From Lichenostomus cassidix (Eukaryota; Chordata; Aves; Passeriformes; Meliphagidae): a stretch of 64,000 bases of DNA. The notes beneath the pieces were generated by a model. It saw nothing but the letters and a program-made list of their open reading frames with translations. It was not told the origin of the DNA and ran no database searches. The position numbers were made by a program, and so were the translations under genes. The number at the start of each line of letters is the position of its first letter. Position 1 is the stretch's first letter. The stretch spans positions 52,650,491 to 52,714,490 of the forward strand of contig CM039182.1 in NCBI GenBank assembly GCA_008360975.2. The letters are read 5' to 3'. Below, piece after piece: positions 33,441-43,659 of the stretch.

Positions 33441-34003
33441 TGTTGCGGTTTAAAGGATGTTACAGCAGACCTTACCGAGAGCTTCTCTACCCAGCCTGGT
33501 TCAGCGCCTCAGTGCACCAAATCCTCTGTCCCAGGGCTGCACACTGCACTCTCACCAGCCGGGGAGCCATAAGCCTAGCTTCTCTGGTCTGCTTCCACAA
33601 CCGGCGGTGATAAAGGAGGTGAGGAGGGTCTGTGTGTTATGTCCATGGAAGATGTTTATTCGCATGGTGCAGCAGAGGCCAACGACCTCCCAGAGGCAGA
33701 GATGCCTCGAGGGTGAAGGCCTCACATGCACATAGACATGTGAGCATAGATGTGTGCTGCATAGACAACAAGATGGCGGAGGGTGAAGGGTTTTATAGGG
33801 AAACAGAGAGGGGTGGGACAACACATTGGCCCAGTGACCTCTGTAAACAGAGGAGGTATATGGGCGGAGTTAGGGTACAGGAACCAATTGGGAAAACCAG
33901 GGGCATGGCCAGGACCATGTGAGGTAGGGAAAGGCAGAACAATGGGAAAGGGTAAACACATTAAGAAGGAATGGGTAGGGGACTTGCAGCTATTATCACA
34001 ACA
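33441..34003 (-). repeat. ERV 5' LTR (563 bp) with TATA box and poly(A) signal
   Basis: This is the right LTR, and the 5' LTR of the minus-strand element. In its own direction it has TATAAAA (33797-33791), then CCGCCATCTTG (33779-33769), a strong YY1-like site just downstream of the TATA box. AATAAA (33660-33655) follows about 135 bp further. This U3-R-U5 order fits a working retroviral promoter. The corresponding YY1-like site in the other LTR carries one change. Confidence 0.92.
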
Positions 34004-34009
34004 CACTGT
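34004..34009. repeat. Target-site duplication CACTGT, right copy
   Basis: It directly follows the right LTR and is identical to 31108-31113. Confidence 0.9.
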
Positions 34010-36733
34010 CAGGAAAGAACTGGGATTTTCTCCCTATCTCTTCCTTTACTTGTGATAATAGGCATTAGTACCAATGCAGCCATGGGGTGCAGGCACACAG
34101 GATCCCTGGAAAACCCATCTCATGCATTTGCATCTCTGATGAGGAGGGTGATGATCTGGGACAGCTTGTTTTGATCCTACAGAGAAGGTAAGATGGTGGC
34201 TCTTGGCTCAAACGCACAAATCACAGCGCCAGGGGGTTAATGAGTGAGAAGCAAAGATGGCTCTTTGTCCCAGAGAGGGATTGTGGCCAGAGGGAGGGAA
34301 CAGGAATCAGTGCTCATCCAGGGCTGTACTGGCAGCCCCTCCACCATGGGGGTAATGAAATTACTAGGCTGTTTTCTCATCACACACCTTTAATGATTTT
34401 ATTTATCCCCAGTGACCTTCTTGTAGACAGCTGAAGGGGCAGAAGCAGGAGTGTGTTTGGCCCTTTAACTCCTAGTGAGGGCACTTAATGAACATACCTT
34501 TCCTTACTTACCAGCCAGCTTTCCCAGAAATATCAGAGTACAGAGCAAGGAGCTGGCTTGATACCAAATCCTTTGGCAGGTTTAAAGGCACCAGAACCAC
34601 AGTTCTGCCTGTCAGCTAAAGAAAGGCGATGTCTGAAAAGTCCCAGCACAAACCGTCCGTGAGCATCTTCCTGAGACTGAGGAGCCCAAGTCCCAAGTTC
34701 AGGAGAGGCACTAGATTCCAACATCACCTTCTGAAGACATCCCCTGTTTAGGTCTTTCCAAAGTACATCATGTGCATGTGCAAATATATACAGATATACT
34801 CATGTTCATTTGTTTGTCTATTTTTAAGCAAATTAACTCACTTTTCTGGTTTTTTTCTGTGATGGAAACTAAAATCCCCTAAAGCAGGAGCTCCCCTCTG
34901 TCAGTCAACAGCAAGGAGTTGGAAACTCAGCATTTGGCCCATGCATTAGCTGCAGGTTAGCACTGAGCAGAACCAGTTACAGTAGATCTGAAAAGCCTCA
35001 TGTGTCCTCTGCACTATGCTTTGTTCTGCCAGGCTCTGCCATAATTTCTACGTGTCACCTCTGGCAAATGCAAAAATATTGCTAGTAAATAGGCTTGTTG
35101 CATATTGGGGTGCTGTGGCAAGGATCTTCTCAAATGCATTGCCCCATGACATCACTTAAGCTTTTGTTTGTCTTTCAATGGTGAGAAAGGAAAAGAAAAA
35201 AGTGGGAGGAGGAGTGGGCTTGGAGCAGCTCCATCTAATCATTTATTTACCTAGTGTGCATGCCACCTCCCACTCTTATTCATGGGTTACAGTGATGGGT
35301 GCACATAAGGTCTTGAGGGTCCTCAGCACAAACCCCTCAAGAGAGGAGCTGGTTCATGACACGCTCAAAAGCATTCTTGTTTCATTACTTTTCTCATCAG
35401 ATAACAACACAACTTCATTGCTGCTTTTGGCAACCTCTGCACTTCCTTTCCCCACGTGTCCCTGAAGCACACGTTGCATGGGAAATGCTCCTCTGTTTTG
35501 ACACACAGCTCAGTGTGAAACTAGGCGTCCAGGAAAATGACATGGCAGAGCTGAGCCAGCACCCCCTGATACTCCACAGGGATCTGAAGATGGGCCTGCT
35601 TTACTGAAGTCGGGTAAAGAGAAGTGGGAACGAAAGAGGGGCTGGGAGTGGGGAAGTAACTGGTCACACAGCAAATTGCAGTGGTGTCAGGAGGGCAGTA
35701 ACTTTTGCCTGCAGACAGAAAAGCAGAGGTACCTGATCTGGTTCAGAATAAACATAGTTTTGGCACTAGGGTGACATCCCACGGTGACTTTTATAGGCAT
35801 TTTTCTTAGGCCATTTCCTCTCGAGCGCTGCACTCCTTGCATCCTCTCCCGCAGTGAAATAAGCTGTGGGTGAGCCAATTTACCCCAGTCTGCTGTGGTT
35901 ACTCAGCATTTGCTGGCAATGCCCTCATCACAGCTTGGCCCTTTGGTTCCAGATCAAATAATTTGGTTTGGATACCAGATAAAGGATGAGCTTTGTCTAA
36001 CTTTACAGACCTACACTTGGCCCCTTCATTGCAACTCCTTTTAAAAGCAAAGAAGAGAAATGGGCATGATTCACCTGACCTGTTCTAGACACTGAACTGG
36101 GAGGGGGTGACTCATAGCTGTGCCTATGCTTCCCCTATTCTCCTCCATAAAGGGAGCCTAATGTGACTAGCTCACATGGAGCCATCTATGATTAGTCAGA
36201 TGAATCCCACCCAAAGTGACTGCAGCTGCTGGAGGAATGTGAGCTTTCCCATAATCACTTCCCTTCCTTCCCCATAGTTTTGGGGCAGAGAGAATTATTT
36301 GAGCTGATGAATCCTTGAAGGATTCCTTGAAATTTATGCAAAATCTGCTCAGGAGGATGTCTGCTTGCATCAGGCCCAAGCAAGGTTCAGCAGACTGTGG
36401 AGGCTCCAGGTAACAGGGCATTTAAAGGGCAGCACAACACTGGGATTACCACACACTGCAAGCAGGCAGCCTTGAAATGGAAAAATCAAATTCAGCAACA
36501 GAAGGAGCATCCAAGACATCTCCTGGGTACGCACAGCTACTAAATTGGCCACATCCCAAGAGAAACAACTTCCGCTTTGTCCCCTGGCTCCTACCCTTAC
36601 CTCCGCCTTCCTCCTTTCCTTCTGCTTTCTTCAGTCATTTCCCTCCTGAATAGAAACTTTTGGGAGGCTTATTTCCTTGCACCTGTTTCTGATGTGATGT
36701 AACTGTGGTAATAACCACTGTTTGACATATTTC

Positions 36734-36877
36734 TTGGGGTTTTTTTTGGTTTTTTGGTGGTTTGTTTTGGAGTTTTTGGGGGGTTTTTTGGTTGGTTTGT
36801 TTGTTTGTTTGGGGTTTTTTTTTTGTTTTTTGGTGGATTTTTTTGTTTTTTGGGTTTTTTTTTGGGGGGGGTTGGTG
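36734..36877. repeat. 144-bp T/G-only low-complexity tract
   Basis: There are only two non-T/G bases (A at 36771 and 36837) and no C in 144 bp. It is mostly TTTTTTGG-like, with G-runs of four to eight and one (TTTG)n patch. The opposite strand is an A/C tract like those at 30968-31009 and 5268-5289. Confidence 0.93.
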
Positions 36878-37258
36878 CATTTTATTGCATTATGGTTGTA
36901 TCCAAGAGATGGGCTTGGATCAGAGCTGCACAATAGGCAGTTCCCATGGTTTGGGAATATCTGAAGCAAGTCAGACCCCTACATCTCAGCTGGCCTTCCT
37001 CTTACTAAAGTGCAGATCCAAAACCCAAGGTCAAGCTGGAGAAGCTCAAGTACAAGTTGCAGTGCAAACTCTGTAGGTGTGGCCAGTCTGTGGTTGTGGT
37101 GGAATAAAACAATGTGCAAAGACTTAAATTCTGCCTTAGCATGTGCTTCCTGCACTCCTTAATGGAAAGAAAGTAATTAAGGAAGGCTGGGAAAGCCAGC
37201 TGCTGCCTTGACTTCCAGAAGCAGTAAAGGAGACAACAGAGAGATCAAAGTTAATGTC

Positions 37259-37310
37259 AATAATAATAATAATAATAATAATAATAGTGATGATGATGAT
37301 GACGATAATA
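37259..37310. repeat. Compound (AAT)n-(GAT)n microsatellite
   Basis: Nine AAT units are followed by about five GAT units with one change. It is likely length-polymorphic. A poly-Asn/poly-Asp open frame across it is an artefact of the repeat. Confidence 0.95.
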
Positions 37311-38489
37311 TAGGACTCCTGTCCCTAGGTGGCGTTAATCTCTCTCCATGTATTTTAAGATCTCATGGCCTTTATTTGCTGAGGAAACTGCATATTTGGA
37401 CCTGTTGTTTAATATGACCTGATGCTTTCTACAAGATCATGTTTTGACCGCCAGCTCTCATCATTGAAATTGGGCCTGTTGTGAACAACTGGCAAGAGGT
37501 CCTGTGCTGCTCAGGGTGATCAGCAGTGCCAGCACTGAGACTGAATGGTTCAGACAGACCAAAACACCACAGTTCTCTGAAAGCAAAGCTGCTTGGTACC
37601 ACATATAAAGACTAGAAAAAACCAAAGCAGCGAACTGGCTTATGCAATGTTACCAAGTGATTTTGGCAAGTGATTATGAGGCAGGGCAATGCTCAGCAAA
37701 TCCTCACAGAAGTGGCAGCTGTAGGCAGAGCCATAGGCAGGTCCCAAGGCGAGAGAGATGTACTGCACCATCTCACAGCTTCAAAGTATTTACCCTCATC
37801 TATGTCCAGTGCTTCTAGGGATACCCAACAACAGACTACCTATGCCCCAAACCCTTAAAACTGAAGGCTGGACACCATCACTGTCTCAGTGCAAAGCTGC
37901 ATCAATGAGCAAATTGAGGGAAATTGTAGATTACTGTTTTTTTCCACCACCCTGACAGGAAGGAACTGGAATAAGAACTGAGAGATGACAATCCCAGTCA
38001 AATTTTACACATTCATGTTGGACAGCTTCTGAGTTTCTGTCCTGTGGTGGACTTAGGCATGTCTGTAAAGGCAAACCCCTCAGGTAATTTTACCATCTCC
38101 TGCCTGCTCAGCATTACCCACCATTAGGAAGGACAGTTTCATGTCACAGCTGAATTAGAGTCACTCCAGTGGCCCCTCACTGCACTGCTGTGGTCCAGCA
38201 TTCCAAAGACATAACAAACCTTGCCTAAGAAAAGTTGACTGGATTGCACACTTTAACCCTTCTAAAGGCATTTATATTCCCAGCCTCTTTCCACAGCATC
38301 CCAGTGACCATGCAGGAATTCCCAGCCACCATATCAGTGGTGCTCCACAGTGTTTCCTCTTTCTTGCTGAGGTGTGGTCACAGTGAGCCCACCATCTGGT
38401 GTTGCAGCCCAGGGATGCTCTTGCTGATGCTTCTGCCGTCCTCAAGTCCTATAATTTGCTTCTAGGTTCCCAGAGTCAGCTGAGCCCTC

Positions 38490-38700
38490 TTAGCCCCATT
38501 GAAGCAGCAGCTATTGTGGAGGCAGTTACCCCATAATCCTGTTTTCCAAGGCAGAGTCTCCTGTCTTGTAGGTACTGCCTGAACTCTTTGTTCCCAGATG
38601 TATTACTTTTCATTTAGCTAAATTAAAACACATTTTCTTGGATTGTGACCATTCAGCCAGCAATTCCGATCCCTCTGTAACTGTAAACTATCCTTGCCAT
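38490..38700 (-). mobile_element. Old CR1 LINE fragment, antisense
   Basis: The plus strand resembles the reverse complement of an old CR1 coding part: CCCAGATGTATTACTTTTCA, then AAATTAAAACACATTTTCTTG, then CCGATCCCTCTGTAACTGTA and CATTATTTAC. I recognise the pattern from amniote CR1 copies. Divergence is high and borders are approximate. Confidence 0.5.
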
Positions 38701-41009
38701 TATTTACTGGGCTGCAGGTGGACAGACTGAAACACAAGCTCTGCACAGGCTGCCCCCATTCAGTTCAATGGGCTGTTGATGCTGTACAATAGTGACAACT
38801 ATTTTGGTGTCCGGGGAGAAGATTATTTCATGGCTGATTCTTTCAGCTGAAATATTCAGCTCTTCTGAGATCTGGGAGCACATTTGGGATTGCTGAAGGA
38901 GTAGCATCTTTTTCTCCACAGCCTGTCTCATCATTGAAGGATAACCTCTCACTGCCTCCCCCTCCTTATTTCCTTTGTATATGGAAAATCACAGATAAGA
39001 AAGAGAGAGACAGAGAGAAGGAAAACAGATTTACTTCATTATATTCTGCTCCAAGTCACGCAATGACAGAGCAACTGAACCGACATCAACCCCTTTCCTG
39101 CCCACCCCAACACAGCTGAATTGCACCCCAAGCCATGTAATATGGCCAAACAGAGAAACTGAGGCACAGGAAAGATGAAAAATCAAATTGTCACCTTGCA
39201 TGCTAATAATGTGCACAAACTGCTGCAGTGAGGATTCCTTTACAGTAGAACAGTTCCTGGTACAATGTAGGAAGGCAGAAGTCTGGAAGACTTCTCCCAG
39301 GCAATTTTAATGCTCTAAAGCAATTACAGAGAAATTACACACATTTATTGGATACATACTTTTTTTTTTTAAATCTTCTCTATGTCCACAGCATATCTGA
39401 CAAGAGGATAAACATTTTTTCTATGCAACTCCAGTAAGGTCAATAAACTTATCCTGGGAATGAGTTTAGTGACATTAGGGTCAGAAATACCCTGCAAAAC
39501 CATTTCTGCAAACAGCTCTGTCTCAGTGTGCAGGCATACCAGCTCCTTCACCCTCCCTATGTGTGTAGCCTGAATATCTGAAGAGATGACATGGCTTTTC
39601 AGCTCTTCTCCTGGGCTATGGCACAGAGGAGCCATACCGATCAGGACAATCAAACAATATTAAGTGATTTACCAGAGGTCAGATCCTGTTCCTGCAGGAT
39701 GAGCCACCATGTCAGGGAACACTCCCTCTGTCTGTGATGGAATGTTAAGCAATTTCCCAGGAAGATCATTCTCCTATGACCACATCTAAACTATAGCGTT
39801 AGCAGGAAACACGCAGGCTTTAAACAGCCCATGCTGCATTTGCTCAGCCACAGAGATGCATCCCAGCCATGGTGTGTGTGGCACTTATCCCTCCATTTAC
39901 TGAATCAGAGGCTGGTGTTGTCACAGCACATGCTGCAGAGGCCACCAGGCCACACACACATACCTTTCTTGTACATGTTGCCTAAATCCCATTGATCAAT
40001 GACTTCCTGCATGGTCAATGGAATGCTGTGGGAAGAGGCACATAAAATTCCCTGCTCTCATTTAGCCCTCCTGTCAAAGCTAGAGAAGTCCTGGCCCAGC
40101 TTCAGCTACAAAAACATATGAAATATATCAGCTGAGCTGAACAGAATAGAAACCGATGGCCAGTCCGGATATTGCTGCTGTTTCACTGGGAAGGTTTACT
40201 TCCGAAGCCAGTGTGGATGATTCATTCAAGAGCCCAGGTGCTCCGGCCCTCGCCAGGTACTATGGTAAAGGGGGCCAAAGCCAGGTTAAAGGTAAATCAC
40301 TATAAATCCACAATCAATAGGCATAACTTGCCAATGGCTAAACGCCCCCAAGAACAAGGCGAAGCACAATTAATTTTGTAGCATTTGTGCTTTTGTCCTC
40401 TTTTCACTGCTCTATCTTGGGCACTTGTGATGAAGTAACCAGAGAATTGCATGAAGAAGGAAGCCCTGTCTTGCAAAGGACTTCCAGATTTTGATATCTG
40501 GCTTGATTTTAAACAAGAATGGAAAACAAAAACATTCTCATGCTTCTAATGGGGACCCAATTAAAAACAACAACAATGGAACTATTAATAGTTACTGGTT
40601 CGTTTGGCTCTATAGAGAGACTTGAAACACTTTAAGACAAGACAAACCCAAGACTAGACAGTACATGGTTAACGCCTTCAGAAAATCAGATACTTTATGA
40701 GACACAAGTCTGAGTGAACAAAACAGGGACACAAAACACATTACTGATCAAAAAATTCAACCCTCAATAGAAACATACAAATTTGAGAGATGGCTGGTGA
40801 AACTTTCACAGACACAGCCTCCACAAGAAACATACAGTTTCTTGTTTCCCTTTCTAAATAGTTTTTAAGTTGGGTTTTCCTATTCACATTGAACAGTTTC
40901 CATGAAAACAACTGCAGGGAACTGCAAACTAATAAAAGAAAAGAACAACAATAATACCTGTTGTGACTATAAAGTACAAATAATGAGAGAAATGCCCATG
41001 TGGATCTAA

Positions 41010-41275
41010 AAATCAGTAAAATACTTGATTATGCTATTCTTAAACAAAGTATGTATTTGTTTCTTTTAACTTATAAGCTTTTGCAATTGTCATAGATTTA
41101 TTTGACAAGAAATATTTGTTAAAAGGTAAAGGCAAAACAAAATTTTATTCTCAACTGTATTAATTTCATTGTATGAATCTCAAATTTTGCATAACAAGAA
41201 TGAACCAAGCTGATCTGATAATTAACTCAAAGAATGAACAATTTCTTTCAAATGCTTATTTATAAATTCTGCAAG
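41010..41275. promoter_or_regulatory. Candidate conserved element, AT-rich
   Basis: This is a dense AT-rich stretch without repeat signature, containing CTTGATTATGC, GGTAAAGGCAAAAC and ATAATTAACTC. It could be a distal GLI3 or INHBA enhancer. This is inference from texture only. Confidence 0.2.
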
Positions 41276-41689
41276 TTGGTATAGCTGACAAGGGGAAATG
41301 AGATAAAAAATGACATTAGGCTGGCTGAAAAACCTTCAACACCAGGATGTTGTAATCTCATCAGGAATGGAAGAAACAATGAGACAAATGTGTTCTGGGT
41401 GCCACCACCTTCTAGGGACTCAGACCAGAAAATCTTTAACTTGGGTGACTGCATAGAGAAAACCCAAGAAATACAGGGGGCTCTCAGGATCTCTTAGATA
41501 AGGAAAAGGAAAGGTTAATTTATTCCTTCAGCAGTGGGTTTTTTTATGCAGGAAAGAAAAAAATGTATTGGTTGTTATAGTTGCTTTGAGTTAGAGAGAA
41601 ATATTTTTGAGGTTCCATTGATACCATTGTGAAAGAGTCTAGAGTTTCTAAAACTAGCAGATAATACTTACACAGCAGCTATACACAGA

Positions 41690-41850
41690 AGATAACTTTA
41701 CTATGGACGTCATTTATGCTGGAAGTTGCTGCTTGTGTCAGGACCATTAATTGTGATGTGATTACAGTCTCTGTGGGCAAAGAGAGATTTGCAAGTACTG
41801 ATTAATATATCCAACTGTTGTATCAAAAAGATTTCCCAACGTTTCTGTAA
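41690..41850. promoter_or_regulatory. Candidate conserved element with CRE- and homeodomain-like sites
   Basis: It contains GGACGTCATTTATG (CRE-like core) followed within 50 bp by ACCATTAATTGTGATG and TGATTAATATAT. No repeat signature is seen. The regulatory role is inferred and needs an alignment. Confidence 0.22.
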
Positions 41851-43582
41851 ACAACATTTAAAATTAGTTAGGATGAAAAACTAAACAGAAAAGAAATTAA
41901 TGAAAATTGTGCAGGCATAATGAAAATAAAAGAGAAATTGTTAATCCACCTCCCTCCACAATCCATCTTAAGCTAAAAACTTACACAGATCCATCAGCAA
42001 CTGGAAACTACTAACTAAATGGGTAACAAAGAAGGAGGAAAAAGTAAAGAATATTGATGACATTGTGAAATGCAGAAATGCAGTAAGGGAAGCTGTGGGC
42101 CTTGATGGAGATGGTGCTTCAATATTCAGGCTTTCCATATTTAGATAGAGCAAGAATGTTAAAAATACATTAAGAACAAAAAATAATCCTAGCAAAACTG
42201 GCAAAGTTGTTGCAGAAAAGGCTGAAATAGTTACCTATAACTTCTGCATTGCAAATGAGTGGCAAGGTAATTATTTTATATGCAAAGGCAAATTACCTAC
42301 CAGCCCATTAAGAAATAAATCACTATTAAAATTTAGCAGCATCTTCTTCTGCCTGAGAGCTGTGCCACCGGGGTCTCAAGAGGCATCCCGCAGAGAGCTC
42401 TGCTTCAGAAACAACGTGTAATACCTGTCTGGGCTGTAGGTAAGCGGAAAGGTCAAGAGCCCTCTCCTCTGGGCTGGGAGTGGTAGGTGGAATGGAGCAG
42501 AAGGCAGGGGCAGTGGACAAACAAGCACTGCAGCCTTGCTCTCTGGCCCTGGATCGCTGGCTGTGCTGCAAGGCATGACTGCCAAAGGAGAGCTAAAAAC
42601 CTGCCAAAAAGCCACACAATAAATGGCAAAACTGCATCTAAGTGAGACACTTTTGGAGAGGAGTTTATTCCTGCAAGCCCGAAGAAGATTCAGAGGTGTC
42701 TCAATTTCTGCATGAAGGACAGAAACAGTCCCCACTAAATCTTTCTCCATCACACAGAGAAAGCCATCAAAACAGTTCAAGGAGGAGAACTCAAACCTGA
42801 TCAAATGAGAAAGCTGGCACCAAGTGTTAAGAATCAGGGCGAATAAATTACTTAAAGAGTTTGTGGATGGCTCTGTTTCTTGATGTTTTCATTGGCTTCA
42901 GAAAGGAGAGATTTCACACCAACTGCAGTCAGCCAAGTCACTCACCCAGTCTCTCTAGCCTCTCCCTGGTCTGTGGAGAAAGACAAAAACTCCTACAGGG
43001 GATGATTCAGTGTGCCTAAATTCAGCATCTGCATTGAAATGCCTTCTGGAGGGAAACACGTCCCCCTGTCCCCCATCCTATGCCCTGATTATCAAAAGAT
43101 CTTTGGGAGACCAGGTGTGTGCCAGGTGAGCAACTGGGTAGCACCAAATTTCTTTCTACTTTTGAGGAAAGTCCTCTACAAAAAAATCAGTGCAACAGGC
43201 TCTTTTTTAAGGTCACAATTCAGGTACTGGTGAAAATGATGCATGTGGCCACTTCTGAAGATGCAGAAATTACCTATAAAATTCAGACCCTGAATAAAAC
43301 ACTTGCACCAAACAGGTCACAACCCCCGCTATAGACATGACTCTATCTATAAAGTATTTGTGCAGTATTGCAGAGAAGCAACTAATTGGCTTCCACAGGT
43401 TACTTCCAGTTCACAAATGGGTCATATCACAAAGAAAATGAAAAGTCATAAAATAATCCGTACCTTCAGTAAACAGGCAAACCTACTCTTGCAAGCACTG
43501 AGGCAGGAAGAACTTTTGCAACAAAAATCTTGTGTTAGATAGAACAAGGTCTAATTGCATTTATTTATTTACAAGTGATATA

Positions 43583-43659
43583 ACCCTGCTTGCCAGGGGG
43601 ATTGCCCTAGATGATCTTCAGAGGTCCCTTCCAACCCAAAAAATTCTGTGATTCTCTGA
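43583..43659 (+). mobile_element. CR1 LINE, short 3' end fragment
   Basis: Only the last ~77 bp of a CR1 element remain: GCCAGGGGGATTGCCCTAG, ATGATCTTCAGAGGTCCC, TTCCAACCC and a terminal ATTCTGTGATTCTC. It is a heavily 5'-truncated insertion. Confidence 0.88.

Larger units (their letters stand above)
31114..34003 (-). mobile_element. Non-autonomous endogenous retrovirus, ERVK-like, two LTRs
   Basis: This is a complete proviral structure inserted on the minus strand: 5' LTR 33441-34003, interior 31699-33440, 3' LTR 31114-31698, flanked by the 6-bp duplication CACTGT. Both LTRs begin TGTTG and end CAACA. A tRNA-Lys(1,2)-type primer binding site follows the 5' LTR after two bases, and a purine-rich tract abuts the 3' LTR. 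The TATA box and the AATAAA inside each LTR read in the same direction, which confirms the strand. The 1.74-kb interior shows no recognisable gag, protease, reverse transcriptase, integrase or envelope segment, so it must have been mobilised by a related virus. The LTRs differ by about 5% in their first ~285 plus-strand bases plus a few indels, so it is a moderately old fixed copy. The family name is unknown to me. Confidence 0.93.
34010..43582. other. Intergenic region, no gene seen
   Basis: This is 9.6 kb without a supportable gene. It contains a T/G-only tract (36734-36877), an AAT/GAT microsatellite (37259-37310), an ancient CR1 fragment (38490-38700) and two AT-rich, possibly regulatory stretches (41010-41275 and 41690-41850). 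Open frames are short and unlike known proteins. Confidence 0.7.

Noticed and set aside
37208..37417. Poly-Asn/poly-Asp peptide
   Set aside because: Direct translation of the AAT/GAT microsatellite.
40580..40593. 14-bp perfect palindrome AACTATTAATAGTT
   Set aside because: AT-rich palindromes of this length are expected by chance in 64 kb of AT-rich DNA.
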